Part shown: one piece after another, positions 6,957 through 12,895 of the stretch | How positions within the stretch are numbered: the first letter of the stretch is position 1 | Layout of the letters: each line of letters begins with the position of its first letter | Assembly (NCBI GenBank): GCA_002439555.1 | Contig: DJOC01000059.1 | Location: 1-16,310, forward strand | Length of the DNA stretch: 16,310 nt | Source of the DNA: Caryophanales bacterium UBA6448 | Lineage (GTDB): Bacteria; Bacillota_I; Bacilli_A; RF39; UBA660 | Direction of reading: 5' to 3' | The notes under the pieces: generated by a model | Seen by the model: only the letters and a program-made list of their open reading frames with translations | Database searches by the model: none | Told to the model about the DNA's origin: nothing | Translations under genes and position numbers: made by a program

Positions 6957-8030
6957 GTGAAAAATGAAATTGGAACTGATCCAACTATGGTTGATGTTAT
7001 TGAAACTTTAGATGTACCTGTGCCTGAGAAAAAGATTGAACCTAAAAAAGAAAATAAAAGTAATAATAATGACAAGAAACCAAAGAAAAAAGGTGGTTTT
7101 ATTAAAAACTTATTATTTATCATTCTAGTTTTGGCTTTAATGGGTGGAGTAGCCTTTGGTGTTTATTATTATTTAAGACTTGCTCGAAATAATCAAAATA
7201 ATGTTAATGTTACACCAGCATTCAATTTAAATAAAATGCAAATTAATGAAGGTGATGAAATACCTCAAAGTTTAAGTGAATATGGAGATTTTTCAAAAAT
7301 AGATATATCAAATTGCACGCTTGATACATCTGAAGTAAAAAATAATGTTCCAGGAAATTATACATATTACGTTATGTGTAATGGTTCAAAATATTCTGAA
7401 AGTTTTGTTGTAAAATCTAAAGATGGTAGTGATGAACCACTTGCTCCAACAGTTACAAAAAGACTAAATGTTACTACATATTTTAATTATACAATTAAGG
7501 GAGAACAACTTAATATTGAAAGACTTATTTCTTCAGATGACAATTTAACGTTTAGTTTTGTAGATAAAGAAAAATATAAAGAAGATATGTATAATATTGG
7601 ACTTCAGAAAGTTGAAATAAAAGCAGTTGATTCAGAAAATAATGAAAATACTTATTATGCTTTTGTTTATGTTATTAATGAAGAACCTAAAATGAAATTT
7701 AAATGTGTTAGTCCAAATAATAGTTTAATTGATGAGATTATATTTAATAAAAATAAAGAAAATATGAATAATTCCGTAAGAATGTATGAATATACTTTTG
7801 ATGAAACAGAATACTCAAATATGATTGAAACTATTATTAACGGAACTATCAAAATTAATGAAAATGAAGGTAATGCTATTTTAGATTATACAAATAAAAA
7901 GATAACTATTTTAAAAGATTTACCAACTGAAACGCTAAATAGTGAGTATGGTGGCTCTTTTCCGTTAGCATATAGTGAAGTAAGTAATTATTATCGTAAT
8001 AGTTTAAAATATACTTGTTCATTTAATTAA
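6957..8030 (+). CDS. Bitopic membrane protein with extracellular Ig-like region, function unknown
   Basis: About 357 residues, start GTG 6957. AAAGGGTG (6943-6950) lies 6 bases upstream, and the in-frame GTG at 6948 is part of that ribosome binding site. Residues 1-49 are cytoplasmic and include a lysine-rich patch (KKPKKKGG). One membrane helix follows (about 50-73), so the remaining 280 or so residues are outside. The exported part opens with a DUF5011/bacterial Ig-like pattern (INEGDEIPQSLSEYG ... NNVPGNYTYYVMCNG) and continues as a second, beta-rich domain. It has four extracellular cysteines in two close-set pairs in sequence order (NCTLD/VMCNG and FKCVS/YTCSF), suggesting disulfides. 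There is no LPXTG motif. It follows murD by 40 bases and may act in the envelope, but I do not recognise a defined family. Confidence 0.75.
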   Translation: MKNEIGTDPTMVDVIETLDVPVPEKKIEPKKENKSNNNDKKPKKKGGFIKNLLFIILVLALMGGVAFGVYYYLRLARNNQNNVNVTPAFNLNKMQINEGDEIPQSLSEYGDFSKIDISNCTLDTSEVKNNVPGNYTYYVMCNGSKYSESFVVKSKDGSDEPLAPTVTKRLNVTTYFNYTIKGEQLNIERLISSDDNLTFSFVDKEKYKEDMYNIGLQKVEIKAVDSENNENTYYAFVYVINEEPKMKFKCVSPNNSLIDEIIFNKNKENMNNSVRMYEYTFDETEYSNMIETIINGTIKINENEGNAILDYTNKKITILKDLPTETLNSEYGGSFPLAYSEVSNYYRNSLKYTCSFN

Positions 8031-8059
8031 AACCTGCTATAAAAATATAACAGGTTTTT
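8029..8059 (+). terminator. Terminator after the membrane-protein gene
   Basis: AAAACCTG (8029-8036) pairs with CAGGTTTT (8051-8058). Inside, TATA (8038-8041) can also pair with TATA (8046-8049). The T-run reaches 8059. The left arm starts within the TAA stop at 8028-8030. The reverse strand also ends in a TTTTAATT run, so it could stop leftward transcripts from the 8380 promoter too. Confidence 0.75.
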
Positions 8060-8061
8060 GC

Positions 8062-8091
8062 TTGCATAAATATATGAATAAGTGATATATT
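8062..8091 (+). promoter_or_regulatory. Rightward promoter of the 8.1-kb RNA locus
   Basis: TTGCAT (8062-8067), spacer 18 and TATATT (8086-8091) with TG at 8083-8084 (extended -10). The predicted start is near 8098, just before AAGGAGG at 8108-8114. No start codon at useful distance follows that AAGGAGG, so the product would be an RNA. Confidence 0.5.
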
Positions 8092-8097
8092 ATAAAT

Positions 8098-8305
8098 AAG
8101 GAAAGTGAAGGAGGTTCGCGTTACCCAGTTTTTTGGATAGCGCTATCCGGCTAGATTTCAAAATATGGCATAGCTACATAATGATTTCTATCATAATCTG
8201 GACGCGCGTTTTATATATTCTGAGTAGCTATTCCAGAGTAACATAGGGTAATCAAAATTACTACTCTTTCGAGTTTCTTTTTTCTCATTTACCGTTCCTC
8301 CTTTC
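8098..8305 (+). ncRNA. Candidate structured non-coding RNA, unknown family
   Basis: This lies in a gene-free stretch whose GC content is about 37% (8101-8400, counted by hand) against about 19% in 8401-8540. The plus strand folds into a nested set of helices. The closing stem is AAGGAGG 8108-8114 with CCTCCTT 8297-8303. Next is GTTACCC 8120-8126 with GGGTAAT 8246-8252. Hairpin GGATA 8135-8139 pairs with TATCC 8144-8148. An 11-bp stem with one mismatch pairs 8166-8177 with 8224-8235, capped by ATGAT 8181-8185 with ATCAT 8190-8194. Last is hairpin ACTC 8263-8266 with GAGT 8271-8274. I looked for and did not find conserved cores of tmRNA, RNase P, SRP RNA or T-box leaders. The 3' end is unclear: either near 8305 or at the hairpin ending at 8453. 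A leftward promoter makes the opposite strand a rival reading. Confidence 0.5.
8211..8288 (-). CDS. Small ORF, 25-residue basic-hydrophobic peptide, antisense to the candidate RNA
   Basis: On the minus strand, AAAGGAGG (plus positions 8297-8304) lies 8 bases before an ATG at 8288-8286, the best ribosome binding site in the window. The ORF encodes 25 residues: MRKKKLER, then a hydrophobic stretch VVILITLCYSGIA, ending TQNI. This is the general build of small membrane-active peptides such as type I toxins, but it matches no family I can name. A promoter with a consensus -10 (8414-8387) would give a leader of about 92 bases. The downstream CCTCCTT on the same transcript (complement of 8108-8114) could pair with and hide the ribosome binding site. 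An overlapping alternative ORF begins at ATG 8307 and runs 38 codons. Whether any peptide is made is unproven. Confidence 0.35.
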   Translation of the reverse strand: MRKKKLERVVILITLCYSGIATQNI

Positions 8306-8320
8306 ATCTAGTAAAAAATC

Positions 8321-8365
8321 TTGGCGCTCCAAAACCCCTAGAAAAAATTAAGAAGAGAGCGTCAG
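8321..8365 (+). other. Isolated GC-rich inverted repeat, possible RNA hairpin
   Basis: TTGGCGCTC (8321-8329) pairs over 9 bp with GAGCGTCAG (8357-8365) around a 27-base loop. Two of the pairs are G-U on the plus strand. On the minus strand those two would be A-C mismatches, so the fold favours a rightward transcript, perhaps the 3' part of the candidate RNA. Confidence 0.4.
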
Positions 8366-8386
8366 TTCCAGCACGTTCGAGTAGTT

Positions 8387-8414
8387 ATTATACATAATAA
8401 AAAATGAATTGCAA
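8387..8414 (-). promoter_or_regulatory. Leftward promoter facing the 8.1-kb RNA locus
   Basis: Read on the minus strand: TTGCAA (8414-8409), spacer 16, perfect TATAAT (8392-8387). The predicted start is near 8380. It drives transcription across the whole candidate RNA in antisense and through the 25-residue ORF. Confidence 0.55.
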
Positions 8415-8427
8415 GCATAGGGCATTA

Positions 8428-8453
8428 CATGTCAAAATAAGACATGGATTTTT
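8428..8453 (+). terminator. Possible terminator of the rightward RNA
   Basis: CATGTC (8428-8433) pairs with GACATG (8441-8446) around 7 bases. TTTTT at 8449-8453 follows after GA. Orientation fits the plus strand only. The short stem and the two-base gap before the T-run make it a moderate candidate. Confidence 0.45.
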
Positions 8454-8539
8454 AAAATATAGTTAATTATATAATAAATAAACTTTGATTTTTAAAAAAC
8501 ATTCTTTTTGTTTATACAAAAATATGATATGATATTTAT

Positions 8540-9751
8540 ATGATAGAGGAAGTTATAAAAAAAGATCTAGATTTTGTTGATGATAGTTATAAAGATTTAC
8601 TTAAAAAAGTTACCAGTAAAGAGAATTACTCTTTAATTATGCTTGTATATTTAAAAAGTAAGTTTCCATTTACTAATGTTGTAACTGATTTCGATGCTAT
8701 TGAACATAGATTACAAATGCAAATAAGTAGATATTATAATCTTGTTTGTAGTGTAGAGTCTAATGAAGACAGCTTTAAAATTTATCCTTTTGAAGCTTCC
8801 AACTCACAAAAAGCTATATATTATGAAAATGTTTTAAAAAGCATAATAGATTATCATATAAGTTCAAACATTCCTTATGAAGAAGTTTTTGAAATATATA
8901 TTGATTCATATAAAAATGAAATAAATAAAATGCATGAAGATTTAAAAAAGAAAAAAATTATTCCTTATTATGGATTACCAAATTATATGATAAAAAAAGC
9001 TGGATTTATTTTAAAATGTGCATCAAGAATTACAAATGACATTCCAATAGACATATATAATGAAATGACCTTTTTCTTAGAAAAATATCCTCCATATGAA
9101 GAATCATATCAAGAGATTTTTCCATATTATTCCGAAGAGTTTAAAGAGGAATATAAAAGATTCGAAGAAAATTATTTGAAAATATTAGAATTTGAAAGAA
9201 GTTTAGAACCATGTGCTAAACAAAAATGGAAAGAGTTTTTAACAAATCCATTAAATCATGATTCTAATCATTATGCTTATTTAGCTCATACTTTTACAAG
9301 TGGTGAAGTTGACCCAAGTAAAATGCATAAAGTTTGTACTTCACTTTTAACCGAAAATATTCAAACTATTGGTGAATTTGGTTTACTTTTTGGAGCGGAT
9401 AATAATTTTGATGAATGTTGTTGTGAAGATGCAGGTAGCTGGGAAATATCTAAAGATGAATATATTGAAAGAGATTTTCTAAAAAATTGGCAATACCCAA
9501 GTGCGGAAGATAATACCTTATTTTATGAATTTGAAAACGTATCTAAAATTTTACTTCCTGAGGATATAGAATCCTTTGTTTTGATGGGAGGAATAGTTAC
9601 GTATTCAGAAATTGTTTTAACAGGTAATGTTCGTCCAACTGGTGTATTTTATACAGATAAATGTAAAGATATTGAAAAAGCAAAAGAGTATGCTGAAAAA
9701 TATAATTTACCATTAATTCATATTACTCCAAGTGTAAAGAAAGTGCTATAA
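8540..9751 (+). CDS. Unrecognised 403-residue cytoplasmic protein
   Basis: I do not recognise this protein. It has no signal peptide or membrane helix. Residues 1-230 are mostly helical, acidic and rich in aromatics (repeated Y, F, E, K, including a run EEYKRFEENYLKILEFERSLEP). The C-terminal 170 or so residues look like a separate mixed alpha/beta domain, with GEFGLLFGADNNFDECCCED (278-297, three consecutive cysteines) and NVRPTGVFYTDKCKD (363-377), and end in AKEYAEKYNLPLIHI. That last pattern, a strand, an 'A..YA.KY.LPLI.I' helix-strand unit, recalls small nucleotide- or ligand-binding folds but proves nothing. ATG 8540 is the first possible start, because an in-frame TGA lies at 8525. No Shine-Dalgarno sequence precedes it. 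It stands alone between a non-coding region and its own terminator. Confidence 0.75.
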   Translation: MIEEVIKKDLDFVDDSYKDLLKKVTSKENYSLIMLVYLKSKFPFTNVVTDFDAIEHRLQMQISRYYNLVCSVESNEDSFKIYPFEASNSQKAIYYENVLKSIIDYHISSNIPYEEVFEIYIDSYKNEINKMHEDLKKKKIIPYYGLPNYMIKKAGFILKCASRITNDIPIDIYNEMTFFLEKYPPYEESYQEIFPYYSEEFKEEYKRFEENYLKILEFERSLEPCAKQKWKEFLTNPLNHDSNHYAYLAHTFTSGEVDPSKMHKVCTSLLTENIQTIGEFGLLFGADNNFDECCCEDAGSWEISKDEYIERDFLKNWQYPSAEDNTLFYEFENVSKILLPEDIESFVLMGGIVTYSEIVLTGNVRPTGVFYTDKCKDIEKAKEYAEKYNLPLIHITPSVKKVL

Positions 9752-9769
9752 TATTTAGTGCTTTTTTTT
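9740..9769 (+). terminator. Terminator containing the stop codon of the 403-residue ORF
   Basis: AAAGTGCTA (9740-9748) pairs with TAGTGCTTT (9756-9764) over 9 bp, including two central G-U pairs. The loop is 7 bases and T continues to 9769. The stop TAA (9749-9751) is the first part of the loop. Confidence 0.75.
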
Positions 9770-9880
9770 AAATAATATATTGGACGAGCTTTCTTTTTAA
9801 AAACTATATAGGGAAGGCGTTGAAACTGTGAGTTATACAATTGGTAGTTTCTCTATCTTTTAAAGTTACATATTATGATG
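9770..9880 (+). other. Intergenic stretch before the dus promoter, partly foldable
   Basis: No ORF is seen here. GAAACT (9822-9827) can pair with AGTTTC (9846-9851), and ATAGG (9808-9812) with TCTAT (9852-9856), around a bulge holding GAAGGCGTT. No convincing promoter lies upstream, and I cannot assign it to an RNA class. Confidence 0.25.
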
Positions 9881-9909
9881 TTTACACAGTAAGTTAGAAA
9901 TGTTATAAT
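9881..9909 (+). promoter_or_regulatory. Promoter of dus
   Basis: TTTACA (9881-9886), spacer 17 and TATAAT (9904-9909) preceded by TG (9901-9902, extended -10). The predicted start near 9916 leaves a leader of only about 19 bases with AAAGGAAAG as ribosome binding site. Confidence 0.75.
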
Positions 9910-9934
9910 CTTTCTTGAAAAGGAAAGATTTTTT
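9907..9934 (+). terminator. Terminator-like hairpin overlapping the dus -10 box and ribosome binding site
   Basis: AATCTTTC (9907-9914) pairs with GAAAGATT (9923-9930) and is followed by TTTT directly before the ATG at 9935. Both the left arm (part of the -10 and the bases up to the start point) and the SD-bearing right arm are used. Only transcripts entering from upstream contain both arms. Confidence 0.55.
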
Positions 9935-10918
9935 ATGGTTAAAATAGGTAATGTAGAAATAAATGGTAAGATTGTGGTTGCTCCGATGGCTGGAATAACA
10001 AATAAAACGTATCGAATGATATGTAAGGAGTTTGGAGCTGCTTTAGTAGTCGGTGAAATGGTATCAGATAAAGCTATAATGTTTGGTAATGAAAAGACTA
10101 AAAAACTTCTTGATATGGATGAAAGTGAAAGACCAATCTCACAACAAATATTTGGTTCTGATAAAGAAAGTTTCTGTATTGCGGCTAAAAAAGTTTATGA
10201 ATATATGCATCCGGATATTATTGATATAAATATGGGGTGTCCTGTTCCTAAAATTGCTATTAAATCACAGGCAGGTAGTGCACTTTTGAAAAGCCCTGAT
10301 AAGATATATGAAATAGTAAAGGCTGTAAAAGAAAGCGTTCCTTGTCCTGTAACTGTTAAAATAAGAAGTGGTTGGGATGAAAATAGTATAAATTGTATTG
10401 AGGTTGCTAAAATATGTGAAAAAGCTGGTGCTAGTGCAATAACTTTGCACGCAAGAACAAGAAGTCAAGGTTATTCAGGCCATAGTGATTGGTCTTTAAT
10501 TAAAAAGGTTAAAGAAAGTGTAAATATACCTGTAATTGGAAATGGTGATGTAACATCTTGTTATGAAGCTGAAAAGATGCTTGCAGAAACAGGGTGTGAT
10601 TTAGTAATGATAGGAAGAGGCCTTCTTGGAAATCCATGGCTAATTAAAGAATGCAATGATTATTTAAATGAAGGAAAATTGCCTAAAAAAGTTACATACG
10701 AAGAAAAAATAGAAATGATGAAAAGACATTTAACTGGTTTAGTAAATGAAAAAGGTGAAACAAGTGCAGTACTTGAAATTAGAACTCATTTTTTATATTA
10801 TTTAAAAGGCCTCGAGGGTAGTAGCGAAATAAAAAATATGATATGTAAAGAAACATCTTATGAAAATATTATAAAAATTCTTGATAAGTATTTAATTCAA
10901 TTAGAAAATAACAAATAA
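9935..10918 (+). CDS. dus: tRNA-dihydrouridine synthase (DusB-like)
   Basis: A 327-residue FMN-dependent enzyme that reduces uridine to dihydrouridine in the D-loop of tRNA. It has the standard order of an FMN TIM barrel plus C-terminal helical tRNA-binding domain. VVAPMAGITN (14-23) is the first FMN strand. DINMGCPVPK (97-106) carries the catalytic cysteine C102. KIRSGWD (142-148), LHARTRSQGYSG (171-182), GNGDV (202-206) and IGRGLLGNPW (226-235) are the FMN phosphate and substrate loops. The helical domain follows from about 250. Length and motifs are normal for bacterial DusB. It is a monocistronic unit between its own promoter and a bidirectional terminator. Which tRNA position it modifies cannot be told from sequence alone. 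Confidence 0.93.
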   Translation: MVKIGNVEINGKIVVAPMAGITNKTYRMICKEFGAALVVGEMVSDKAIMFGNEKTKKLLDMDESERPISQQIFGSDKESFCIAAKKVYEYMHPDIIDINMGCPVPKIAIKSQAGSALLKSPDKIYEIVKAVKESVPCPVTVKIRSGWDENSINCIEVAKICEKAGASAITLHARTRSQGYSGHSDWSLIKKVKESVNIPVIGNGDVTSCYEAEKMLAETGCDLVMIGRGLLGNPWLIKECNDYLNEGKLPKKVTYEEKIEMMKRHLTGLVNEKGETSAVLEIRTHFLYYLKGLEGSSEIKNMICKETSYENIIKILDKYLIQLENNK

Positions 10919-10931
10919 TTTATTGTAAACA

Positions 10932-10952
10932 AAAAAGGCTTTTGGCCTTTTT
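10932..10952. terminator. Bidirectional terminator between convergent dus and the membrane-protein gene
   Basis: AAAAAGGC (10932-10939) pairs with GCCTTTTT (10945-10952) around TTTTG. It has T-runs in both directions. The TAA stop of the minus-strand gene (10953-10951) overlaps its right edge. Confidence 0.85.
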
Positions 10953-11487
10953 ATTTGATTTCTAGAATAATATCATATTCCTGAAGTGTTTGTTGAAGTA
11001 CTTTTTTATTCATATAATAATTTTCATCATTATAACGAAGTATTAAATAATCATCCTTATTTTTATTAAATAGAGTAGTTTCTTTATTACTATCAATTTG
11101 TTTTAAAATATTTTGAACTTCATCATCAGTAAGCTGTTTTTGGTAGTCAATATGGTAACCATGAAGTGGATCAAAAATATAAAAATAATCAGTATAATAT
11201 GCATAAACTACATTTGATTTTGTTATATATAAATAATAATTTTTATCAATGTTAGTTTCCTTTAAAAAGGTACCTTTATCTATTAAATTATTACCTTTAG
11301 TAGTTTCTCCAAAATTAACTCTTACATAATAATCCTGATTGTATAGTTTATCAAATTCATTTTTCTTTTCACTTCTTAAAAAGTAAAATACCATAAATAT
11401 TATTACTATTGTTAAAATTATTGAACCTATTAGTATTAAGGCACTGTTATTTCTAACTTTAGGTTTATCTAAATCACTATTTTTCAT
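10951..11487 (-). CDS. Small bitopic membrane protein, function unknown
   Basis: 178 residues. A short polar N-terminus (MKNSDLDKPKVRNN) is followed by one strong membrane helix (about 15-37, SALILIGSIILTIVIIFMVF) and the charge pattern RSEKK. The remaining 140 or so residues should be outside. They are rich in Tyr, Asn and Asp, with DYYVRVNFGETTKG and YYTDYFYIFDPLHGYHIDYQ, but with no cysteines or motif I can name. It begins one base after the stop of murC on the same strand, so it is the second gene of a murC transcript. An envelope or division role is therefore plausible, but this rests only on position. The 3' end runs into the bidirectional terminator. Confidence 0.8.
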   Translation of the reverse strand: MKNSDLDKPKVRNNSALILIGSIILTIVIIFMVFYFLRSEKKNEFDKLYNQDYYVRVNFGETTKGNNLIDKGTFLKETNIDKNYYLYITKSNVVYAYYTDYFYIFDPLHGYHIDYQKQLTDDEVQNILKQIDSNKETTLFNKNKDDYLILRYNDENYYMNKKVLQQTLQEYDIILEIK

Positions 11488-11488
11488 A

Positions 11489-12844
11489 TTATTCCTTTAC
11501 TAAGTTTTTAGCTACTTCATTTATTGGACCAGCACCAATTGTTATAACTAAATCATTTTCCATAGCTTTTTCTTTTATATATTTTTCAATTTTATCAAAT
11601 GAATCTAAATAAATTACATTTGGATTTTTTTCTTTTATTAAATTTACTAAATCACTTTCTTTTACATTCCAAATATTTTCCTCTCTAGCGGGGTAAATCG
11701 GAGCAATTATTATGTTATCAAAATTAGAAAGTACATCAGCAAATTCATTTAAATGCTGAATTGTTCTTGAGTAAGTATGTGATTGAAAAATTGCATAGTC
11801 TTTATTATGTTTTGTTTTCTTTACTGAATCAAGTGTTGTTTTAATTTCACTAGGGTGATGAGCATAATCATCATAAACAAAGGCTCCATTACATTTACCT
11901 AAAAATTCAAATCTTCTTCCTACACCTGTATATAAAGAAAGTCCTTCCTTTATAAAGCTAATATCTATGTTATAAAGCCTGCACATTGAAGTTGCAGCAA
12001 GTGAATTATAAATATTGTGAATGCCCGTTACTGATAAAGATATTTTATCTATATATTCATTATCAATATATAAATCGTAAGTAGGATGTCCTGAATCATC
12101 ATACTTAATATTTTTAGCCATATAATTTGAATTATTATTAATACCATAAGTTATTTTATTATAACCATTTGCCATTTTAATTGTATTTTCATCATCGTTA
12201 TTTACAATTAAATTACCATTATTATTTAGTTTATCTGCAAACTTTCTAAATGAGGAAATAATACCATCAATATTTTTAAAATAATCTAAATGGTCATCAT
12301 CAATATCTAAAATAATTTCACTTGTAGGGTAAAAGTCTAAAAAACTATCTACATATTCACAAGATTCTGCGATAAAATATTTTTTACTTCCAACATTATA
12401 ATTTGAATTAATAATGGGAAGGTGAGCACCAATCATTATTGTGGGATTAAGTCCTGCCTTTACAAAAATTGTACTAACCATACCTGTTGTTGTGCTTTTA
12501 CCGTGAGTTCCTGAAATGCATAATACATTTTCATATTCTTTCATAAGAATTCCTAAAAATGTACTTCTTTCAAAAACTAATTTATTATTTTCTCTTGCAT
12601 ATTTTAATTCTTCATTATTTTCATGAATTGCGGCAGTATAAATAACTATGTCAGCATTTTTAACATTTTCTAAATTAGGTTTATTACTTACCTCAATGCC
12701 TTTTTCTATTAAAGACTTTGTTATATCAGTAATTCCTGCATCATAACCTGTAATTCTACAGTTAAATGATAAAAGTATTCCAGCAATACCACTCATAGAG
12801 ATACCACCGATACCTATCATATGAATTTTTTTATTTTCAAACAT
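11489..12844 (-). CDS. murC: UDP-N-acetylmuramate:L-alanine ligase MurC
   Basis: A 451-residue ATP-dependent Mur ligase that adds the first amino acid, L-Ala, to UDP-MurNAc. I place the start at ATG 12844, with AAAGGAAG just upstream. An in-frame TTG at 12862 lies before the predicted transcript start. Domain 1 has IGIGGISMSGIA (10-21). The P-loop is GTHGKSTTT (112-120). The central domain shows EYVDSFLDFYP and DDDHLDYF. The third domain has GVGRRFEFLG, VYDDYAHHPSEI (a diagnostic MurC block) and FQSHTYSRT (usually QPHTYSRT). The C-terminus GAGPI aligns with the conserved family ending. It stands apart from murD, murG and murB, downstream of a regulator gene, and is followed by a membrane-protein gene one base later. 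Confidence 0.95.
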   Translation of the reverse strand: MFENKKIHMIGIGGISMSGIAGILLSFNCRITGYDAGITDITKSLIEKGIEVSNKPNLENVKNADIVIYTAAIHENNEELKYARENNKLVFERSTFLGILMKEYENVLCISGTHGKSTTTGMVSTIFVKAGLNPTIMIGAHLPIINSNYNVGSKKYFIAESCEYVDSFLDFYPTSEIILDIDDDHLDYFKNIDGIISSFRKFADKLNNNGNLIVNNDDENTIKMANGYNKITYGINNNSNYMAKNIKYDDSGHPTYDLYIDNEYIDKISLSVTGIHNIYNSLAATSMCRLYNIDISFIKEGLSLYTGVGRRFEFLGKCNGAFVYDDYAHHPSEIKTTLDSVKKTKHNKDYAIFQSHTYSRTIQHLNEFADVLSNFDNIIIAPIYPAREENIWNVKESDLVNLIKEKNPNVIYLDSFDKIEKYIKEKAMENDLVITIGAGPINEVAKNLVKE

Positions 12845-12866
12845 TTTTCTTCTTCCTTTCAATTAT

Positions 12867-12895
12867 ATTATACTTTAAAATAAACTAGATAGCAA
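12867..12895 (-). promoter_or_regulatory. Promoter of murC
   Basis: On the minus strand: TTGCTA (12895-12890, within the last codons of the regulator gene), spacer 17, TATAAT (12872-12867). The predicted start near 12860 leaves a leader of about 16 bases, just enough for the ribosome binding site. Confidence 0.7.

Noticed and set aside
6929..7123. Minus-strand ORF with a hydrophobic run
   Set aside because: It is the complement of the lysine-rich and membrane-helix codons of the membrane protein; AAA/AAG codons read backwards give Phe and Leu.
8101..8305. Mobile element with AAGGAGG/CCTCCTT ends
   Set aside because: The inverted ends match over only 7 bases plus 2. No target duplication or transposase is seen, and the same bases are better explained as an RNA stem or ribosome binding site.
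8098..8453. tmRNA, RNase P RNA, SRP RNA, 6S RNA or T-box leader
   Set aside because: I looked on both strands for the tmRNA acceptor/T-arm with GGGG start, the RNase P GAGGAAAGTC core, the SRP GGAAGGAAGC core and the T-box AGGGTGG block, and saw none. TTCGA at 8377 lacks a T-stem. 6S could not be fully excluded, because it is defined mainly by its fold.
12845..12862. TTG start for murC, adding six residues
   Set aside because: It is upstream of the predicted start of transcription, and the TTG AAAGGAAG stretch is itself the ribosome binding site for ATG 12844.
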